DNA from: Cristatella mucedo
Taxonomy: Eukaryota > Bryozoa > Phylactolaemata > Cristatellidae
Assembly (NCBI GenBank): GCA_009760855.2
Contig: WPIO01000035.1
Span: forward strand, 1,210,501-1,274,500
Reading direction: 5' to 3'
Length of the DNA stretch: 64,000 bases
Shown: one piece after another, positions 57,609-64,000 of the stretch
Layout of the letters: each line of letters starts with the position of its first letter
Numbering within the stretch: position 1 is the first letter of the stretch
The notes under the pieces: generated by a model
What the model saw: the letters and a program-made list of their open reading frames with translations, nothing else
The model's database searches: none
Told to the model about the DNA's origin: nothing
Made by a program: the position numbers and the translations under genes

Positions 57609-58149
57609 CTATAGTAAAAATGTGCTTAAGTACCAAGAAAAAACCACGAAATCACGAGCATGGGAAGCAGGCGCGCTGAAGTGCACTTGCAAATTTTACC
57701 TTGACAGATGGGCAAACATTCCTGAGCAGTACTCCCAGCACTCTACAATGCAAGCTTTACAATCATAAGCAGAACTTAAATATAAGCAAGTACAAATGCA
57801 TATAAACACGCATGAACACACATTGGCGTATATGCAGCACAGTTAGTATAAGTTATACAGACATGGATAGTTCTGATTTATATTTCAACGACTTGAAACC
57901 CGTTGCTTGCTAGTCAATTACATTTTCTGGGATGCACACCAATTATTTATTCGTATATCTCACCCAGGTCAAATTCACAGCAAGTGTGAATTATAGCTTC
58001 ATTAAGCTAGCTTTTAATGAGCTAGTCTTTCGTATGAGTTCCCTTCTTAATTAAGCAAAGCTTGGCTTCAAATTAATTGGTCCTTGTTTTGCTTACTCTG
58101 GCAATCAAATTTATTCCAATTCCGGCAATCATACTTCATAAGAGAATCC

Positions 58150-58355
58150 TAATAATAATAATACATATCTTATAGCGCCCTCTGCGAACTCAATATTTTT
58201 CTAGGCACTTTACATTTGCTGCAAAGGAAGCACAATCGAATGGTTAGTGGTAGCATGCTCAATGACAACAAGCACAACAAGGTTAGAGGTGACATGCACA
58301 GGGTCAGCATGCAAATATGGTTAATGGCAGAATGCACAGTGTTAGCATGCATAAG
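58150..58355 (-). mobile_element. LINE family A 3' UTR, minus strand
   Basis: 'taataataataatacatatc', 'tagcgccctctgcgaactca', 'ttctaggcactttacatttg', then 'aggtgacatgcacagggtca'. It is like the copy at 33.64 kb but more mutated. Confidence 0.85.
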
Positions 58356-58501
58356 TAGAATCAATATCACAAAATTATTGCCATAGCAAAAATAAACGTT
58401 CTTTCGAGGGCTATTTTCACGTAAAAAATACGATTGCACCACAAATCGCTAATAAGCTTCGTCATTGAAGTGCTGCTAACTAGCTAATGCAAGAATAACT
58501 C

Positions 58502-58769
58502 AGTATGTATGTTACATCTGCTGAATCGTAAGTATATACGTACAGTGCATAGCTGTGCATTAAGAAAATGCAGGCCGCCGATATAATCTGATCTTGAATA
58601 TGGCCACTGAGTTTAGTGGTTCTTGAACTATGATGAGTATGTATGTTACATCTGCTGAATCGTAAGTATATACGTACAGTGCATAGCTGTGCATTAAGAA
58701 AATGCAGGCCGCCGATATAATCTGATCTTGAATATGGCCACTGAGTTTAGTGGTTCTTGAACTATGATG
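58502..58769. repeat. Direct tandem duplication of 134 bp
   Basis: 58502-58635 and 58636-58769 appear identical by eye. Each starts 'agtatgtatgttacatctgc' and ends 'ggttcttgaactatgatg'. Just after it, a 21-base direct repeat of 'taaacgtaagcatacttctt' occurs near 58914-58957. Confidence 0.95.
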
Positions 58770-58959
58770 ACTAAATACTCCAACGAAGCTACCACGCCAT
58801 ATTGAGGCCAGGCACCCGCTACTCATGCTGAGACTTTTGGGAAGGGCAGTAGTTGCAGATCTACTGCAGATGCTCATAACACCGACATTAAACACGTGAA
58901 AAATAAAACTATCTAAACGTAAGCATACTTCTTATCTAAACGTAAGCATACTTCTTGAC

Positions 58960-60885
58960 ACATACAGGGTATATTGAAAACTATTAGGATTAAAAGTGCA
59001 ATGTAGTAGGCAGAAACAACAATTACTGCACGGTGTAAATTAGCGAGATCGATGCACGTTAGTTTTCACCGTGGGCGTCCATTTGTAGGGAATATTGTGC
59101 GATATGCTAAGGCCAGCCAAGGTACGTTGGACGGCTCCAAACATAAAATCATAAGCTTCCTGCTATTAGCTCTAACTTCGATTAGCTTCAATTCGTATGC
59201 TGAAATAGCTCGGTATCATCACTGACTGACATCACGTCATCTCAGGGCTTGGATATTTCAAATTGAGCCAAAAACATGCCTGCTGCTCACAGCCCTTACT
59301 TCATCCTCGTGAATTTTTTTTAGCATGAGTGCATGCAGAATAACCGATTGGCATGCTTCCTCTCCAGCACATGTAAAGTGCTTAGGAAACACATCTAGTT
59401 CTCTTATGATTACTGATGCTGGCCTTAGTGTCCACTGACCAAGTGGTAAGCCCAGCCTTGCTGGTGTGCCTAGCCTACTGTCAGGGCAATGATTCCATAT
59501 CAGTCCTAGGTCGGCAAGTGCTCGAAGCTTACCTCCAGTCTCATTCTGTTTTTCACATTGTCACAAGCGATGCTTTTGCTTCACTTTGAAAGCACTATGG
59601 TCCTTGGCCAGTCTCTTTCTGTTGTAGAATTTGACGTATGCGATGTTTATGCACCGTTTCGGCAGTGTGACACTGAGTGGCTTCTTTTGTTGCTTGTTTT
59701 TCTCGTTGTCTGCGATAGCTACTCGTATATTCTGCTTACTTTGCTCCTCTTTGTTCACAAATCTGCTGACACATTTGGTGAGCTGCCCCACATTGACTTA
59801 CAAAGTTCTTCCAAGTTCTTAGTTAATGAATGGAGTAAAATTTGTATGAGGAATAACGGTAACTTTCATTTCAAAATCATTTTACCGCAACTATATTTAA
59901 CAATGTTCTTATAAAATGATCATAAATCTAACTTATTAAAGTTTATTCATCAGCACTGAGTAGTGAATCAGCAGAGTTGCCGGCATGGAACCTACTGACG
60001 TGCTGACCATCTTTATATCCCCCCTGAGAATTGTGGCCAGATTCTATTTATACACGTCCATAGCTTGCCAAAGGCAGGTACGGGAAAGCATGTTCAATCA
60101 GCCCACTAGATTGCACGTTGCAGCTACGTAAGCAAATCGGCAAATTCTTTCCCTTCATTTTTGAAATGACACTGACTTAGCTCCACCGTTGTAGCAGTCC
60201 TATAAATGACACACCGGGCATTGTGTTAGCTTGACGTCAGAGACTGTGACAGACTGACTAGCTAGCTAACAAACCTGGTTAATTATAATGGTTGATAGCT
60301 CATGGTTGACTGTGTCATTCAACTTGAACGTAGCCCGTGGTCGTAGGGACTAGCTGAGTGCAACCAGTCAAATAGATGTGAAAGACAGCAGCCAAAGATA
60401 GTTCTAGAAAACTGCCAGCTACTCGTTAGCGCACTTTAGTGGTACATCACCTCTAATTTAAGCTTGAAATAGTGCTTACTAATTTATATACATAGTGTTT
60501 ACTGGTTTATACACAGAAAGTATATGACCATGGTCACTTAAATCTGCCTCTTGCATAACGAAAACTTGTTTTACAAAGCAATACCTTAAAAATCAATATA
60601 TACCCTCCGGACTAGTGATGTGTCTTTTTTACTTGCAATCGGCTTTCAATAAAAATATGAAGGAAGAGTACATAAAACGTTGCCGTGAAAGGATACCACG
60701 ACGGCTCAACGGTGCAGGGCTGCCGTAACTGGCTAATGGAGAGCTCCACTGCCAAGCATATGGAGCCCCCAAATATATGAGCCACGAAGCAACTCATGTA
60801 ACCCAATATATGTGCAATCCGTGAGCAAGTAATAAATTATTCCACTTACATCAAGAACAGCATGCAAGCTAATATGCCTACTCAC
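58960..60885. other. Large presumed intron / unassigned sequence
   Basis: Lies between the candidate exons of the minus-strand gene. A plus-strand frame of 118 codons at 59558-59914 has a hydrophobic stretch (W-L-L-L-L-L-V-F-L-V-V) but no family signature and no exon borders I trust. A degraded LINE tail may occur at about 59335-59420 ('catgtaaagtgcttaggaaa'). Confidence 0.3.
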
Positions 60886-60998
60886 GCAGTCCTCGCATGT
60901 ACAACGACAGATGTTTTTAGCCTGGCTACCAACGAGGTCTCGAATGGCACTGTTAAAGTGCTCCAACTCGGCATCCAAACGACTTTTAAAGGTCTCGT
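60886..60998 (-). CDS. Internal exon of the unidentified minus-strand gene
   Basis: Acceptor 'catatattttcag', donor 'gactgc|gtgagtag', 113 nt. In frame it continues from the previous exon as N-E-T-F-K-S-R-L-D-A-E-L-E-H-F-N-S-A-I-R-D-L-V-G and ends 'SQAKNICRCTCEDC'. The first half looks helical. The cysteine cluster C-x-C-x-C-x2-C at the end is unusual and could bind metal. Phase 0 at the donor fits the 58-nt exon at 57.55 kb. Family not recognised. Confidence 0.6.
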
Positions 60999-61478
60999 CT
61001 GAAAATATATGCAAATATAGTGCGATGAAAGCTCTGCAAGATGTAGCTCAAGGAGTGCCAGTGCGCAGGCAGTCACAAAATAAAGTAAATAAATTTACAT
61101 TAAATAATTTCCTTTGACGTTGGACATGAACGGTGATGCTAAAGCATAATCACCCATAAAAGAGTGATGTAACTTACCAAATTACTCTACGGCTGCCCAT
61201 AGGGTAGCAGACAACGAAGTTCTTTCATGACTTTGTTACGTATTGTGGAGCACATGCTGGTAGCTGTATAACACCAAGCGCATTTACTTCGCCACTCTAA
61301 GCATACATGGCTCATGTGGTAAAGCTCAATTTATCGCACTGTCGGTTCCTAGCTGAGACAGTATGAATCTTTCATGCAAAACAGTGGCACAAAAAACGGC
61401 CGACTTCTAAACTTGTAGAAATTGCAATAGTCCGAATCTCATTTAGGGCAGCTACTACCAAGATTCGAAGCTACTTAC

Positions 61479-61614
61479 TGTAACAGCCAAACGAAATGTG
61501 CTGAGTAACGTCTTCTGGAGGAAAATGCATCATACATTTGTCATCGTATTCTTCTGTCCCCAAGCTCGCCAATGACAGACACTCTGCTTTGGCTTCACCT
61601 GAGTCACCAACATC
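61479..61614 (-). CDS. Internal exon of the unidentified minus-strand gene
   Basis: Acceptor 'agctctatttcag', donor 'tgttaca|gtaagtag', 136 nt (45 codons plus one base). It reads D-V-G-D-S-G-E-A-K-A then 'ECLSLASLGTEEYDDKCMMH' and 'FPPEDVTQHISFGCY', and joins in phase to the exon at 60.89 kb. It is acidic and soluble-looking. The gene's 5' end lies further right, possibly outside the window. Family not recognised. Confidence 0.6.
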
Positions 61615-61859
61615 CTGAAATAGAGCTGATAAAGATAGCAAGCATTCATCTAAACCTATGGAAAAATGCAACTTTGGGGTCGAATGTCATCAACCACTGG
61701 ATCTAGCTGTATCATGCCTGTTCACACACTGTAATAGATGCTTAGGTGCATTTGATTCAGAGCACATTAATAGCCAGGGCTCCTATTAACCTGTAGCCCT
61801 GAGTTTCTCCTTAAGTGCATGTGTGTGCTTGTTTTAAACATATGAAAATAAAATTAATT

Positions 61860-62000
61860 TGTTTAGCGCCCTATCAGAACTTAAATCTCTATCCAGGTGC
61901 TTTACTTTTCTATGCCTCGAGCCCACGATTTCGGCCATCAAATACATTCACCTTGATCTTAGTCAAGGTGAGCACATAAAACCAACTGGGCCAAAGCAGC
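61860..62000 (-). mobile_element. SINE family 1 copy
   Basis: Reverse copy: 'ttagcgccctatcagaactt', 'atctctatccaggtgcttta', 'cctcgagcccacgatttcgg', 'agtcaaggtgagcacataaa' and 'ccaactgggccaaag'. Confidence 0.8.
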
Positions 62001-62097
62001 ACGGCACGTGTGATATCTTTTATGTAGTTAAAGTTCCACTGTTGCTTCTTCTGCAGTGAATTTCGAAACACCCCGATAGTACATTTAGTTCGTTTGT

Positions 62098-62235
62098 ATA
62101 GTGCCCCAAGGGAACTTAATCTCTATTCGGGCGCTTCACATGCACCACAGATCTCAAGGCCACGACCTCGGTCATTAAATACATTCACATTGACCTTGGT
62201 CGTGGCAAGCATCTTAACCACTGAACCAAAATAGT
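62098..62235 (-). mobile_element. SINE family 1 copy
   Basis: Reverse copy: 'tagtgccccaagggaactta', 'tctctattcgggcgcttcac', 'ccacgacctcggtcattaa' and 'catcttaaccactgaacca'. It lies about 100 bases from another copy in the same orientation and shares with it 'attaaatacattcac'-like body sequence, so the two are closely related. Confidence 0.8.
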
Positions 62236-63380
62236 GATCTGATTTCCTTAGGGCACTACATAAACGACCAATGACTGCTACTATTTTAGATAGCATGCCG
62301 ACTCCGTTCAACTTATATGCTCTAGTCTCAATTCTTGATGCTTATCTGGAATTCCTTGGGTAACTAGATAGTGAAATTTCTGCAAGATTAAGAGATCGCA
62401 TAACATTTGCGTGAAGTTTCCACCCAAGTGGTGGTAATTTGCTGCTACTTTGGCATTGGTGATATTATGGCTATATGATATAGGGGCACCTGTTTGATAT
62501 CTAAGAATGATACATTTGTTCGGCGTGACGAGATTAGTAGGGCTTGGTAGAGATTAGAGGTTAGGAGGTTACGTATCTCAAAAAGAGTGGAGCCACTCAA
62601 AGCAGCTCAGTTCCTAGTTAATAAATAAATATACATACAATAAATAAATAAATAAATATATATGCATATACATACACACACATGTATATATATATATATA
62701 TATATAATATATATACAATAAATATACAAATTAAATCTACTTTATCTTGATCACCTACGTTACAACGCATACAAAGGACACATATAAAACTACAAGGAAT
62801 CCGGCAAAGAAATTTGTTGGGAAAAAATGTCAGGTTAAGGAAAAAGTTCATGCACTATTTTTGATTAAATCATCAAATTAATTGAATTATTATTTCATTA
62901 AATCCATGAATGTTTCACGGTACATGAACTTTTTGCTCAAACTTACATTTAAAAAATTGAGAATATTGTGTGGCATCTGTCTGAACCCTAACTAGAAGTG
63001 ATCCAAGCGCAATGGATCATGAAGTGCTTCTCTCTATATGCAATTGTACATGAGCGATCCATTCAACTCTATTCCGCATTGTCTCATTGGAATCATTTTG
63101 CTTTGGTGTGCACAAACAAGATCTGATCCCCACATAATTTTTTTACCTGAATCTGAAAGTCTATTACTTTTGAAAGTACCAAATCACCATCTCATTGCAA
63201 CTACTTATCTACAGTCAATTTTGAATACTCTATAAATCCGTTGAAGCAATTAAATTCAACATAACAAAAATTCAAGCCAATCAATTACGCAATCTTAGGC
63301 AAGTTTGCACTTTTGAGTGCCAAATTGTATCAGCCGTGATAGCTTGCCTTAGTGATAAAGCTCTCACAATCCCAATGCAG
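62236..63380. other. AT-rich unassigned sequence with simple repeats
   Basis: Runs of 'aataaataaat' and (TA)n lie at about 62620-62725. No gene recognised, and no convincing upstream exon of the minus-strand gene was found here. Confidence 0.35.
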
Positions 63381-63387
63381 AGAGATA

Positions 63388-63394
63388 GAGCGAG

Positions 63395-63457
<63 letters not shown>

Positions 63458-63520
63458 GGAGGGAGGGAGGGAGGGAGGGAGGGAGGGGAGGGGAGGGAGG
63501 GAGGGGAGGGAGACAGACAG
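63388..63520. repeat. (GA)n followed by (GGGA)n purine tract
   Basis: About 60 bases of GA dinucleotides pass into about 55 bases of 'gggagggagggagggg' repeats and then 'gacagacag'. Arg/Glu/Gly-rich and Ser/Leu/Pro-rich frames across it are artefacts. The plus strand has many closely spaced GGG runs. Confidence 0.97.
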
Positions 63521-63784
63521 AATATGTTAATGTCATGTCCACCTCGGAGGGGAGAGCGCTTGACCTTGGACACCAGAGGCCTTAGTCCTACAGCTTACTA
63601 ATTTTTGACTTGCCTAAAGTTTTAGATAAAAGAATTGCTGTGGGGGTACATGGGTAGGTGTCGGCGACATAGCCCTAATGACTGTATTATGAAACCAGTC
63701 GATGACCACTCAGATCCACTGACAGCTATCTTATGAAAAGAAAGAGCTGACAAAAGCACTGACTACTCATACTTGTACAAATGT

Positions 63785-63815
<31 letters not shown>

Positions 63816-64000
63816 GTATAGCAGTTGTATCTTCTGGACAAGTCATTCATCGTTTAGCTTGAAACAATATGACTCAGAGCTTGATCCTGACTATATAAAC
63901 GCTTGATTGGGGGTGGCACGTTAATCCGTCAACAAGCGTGCACAGAGTGACTAGAAAGACTAGAATACTACTCTATCTCATCTGAGAGAAAAAAGCCTGC
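63521..64000. other. Unassigned right-edge sequence with (TA)n
   Basis: A (TA)n run lies at 63785-63811. No gene recognised. No clear minus-strand exon borders. Confidence 0.35.

Noticed and set aside
59558..59914. 118-codon plus-strand frame with a hydrophobic segment
   Set aside because: A single frame without family features, exon borders or a clear start context. It lies in a presumed intron of the minus-strand gene.
63330..63585. Arg/Glu/Gly-rich and Ser/Leu/Pro-rich frames
   Set aside because: Translations of the (GA)n/(GGGA)n tract in several phases.

Overview
This is metazoan nuclear DNA, most likely from a non-mammalian, probably invertebrate, animal. The genes are split by spliceosomal introns, and the only long reading frames belong to retroelements. 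Much of the rest is old LINE and SINE debris whose 3' tails end in runs of TTA. I cannot name the species.

Layout. 1-1.3 kb: a decayed Ty3/Gypsy element on the minus strand (zinc-knuckle, protease and reverse-transcriptase remnants). 2.1-2.73 kb: a pyrimidine-rich minisatellite followed by a GA tract. 2.8-11.1 kb: SINEs, LINE fragments and two-copy dispersed repeats. 11.56-11.96 kb, minus: a compact two-exon gene predicted to encode a 77-residue secreted peptide with six cysteines. Both of its exons are too short to stand out as open frames. 13.9-15.2 kb: the best preserved LINE, with 314 uninterrupted codons of reverse transcriptase and C-terminal region. 17.0-33.0 kb, minus: a complete 14-exon ALDH16A1 orthologue. 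All exons join in phase to give about 820 residues, and the first aldehyde dehydrogenase domain keeps its catalytic Asn, Glu and Cys. 33-40.5 kb: more LINE debris and unassigned sequence.

40.56-50.48 kb: a tandem array of nine exon-bearing units of about 1.12 kb. Each unit carries a broken exon of the clathrin heavy chain (end of the N-terminal beta-propeller) with its intron borders, plus most of a tRNA-derived SINE. The array runs directly into further clathrin heavy-chain exons in the correct order (50.5-52.26 kb), with frameshifts, stops and deletions, until a LINE 3' end truncates the copy. The locus is therefore a DNA-level (intron-containing) clathrin heavy-chain pseudogene in which one exon has been amplified into a macrosatellite. 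55.8-61.6 kb, minus: several well-bordered exons of a gene I do not recognise. 62-64 kb: SINEs, AT repeats and a strong purine/G-rich tract.

Common threads: LINE and SINE copies share a short 3' hairpin of the type 'agcgcc...ggcgct' or 'agcacc...ggtgct'. The paired bases change together, which suggests that the SINEs use the LINE machinery. No CRISPR array, rRNA or bona fide tRNA gene was seen.
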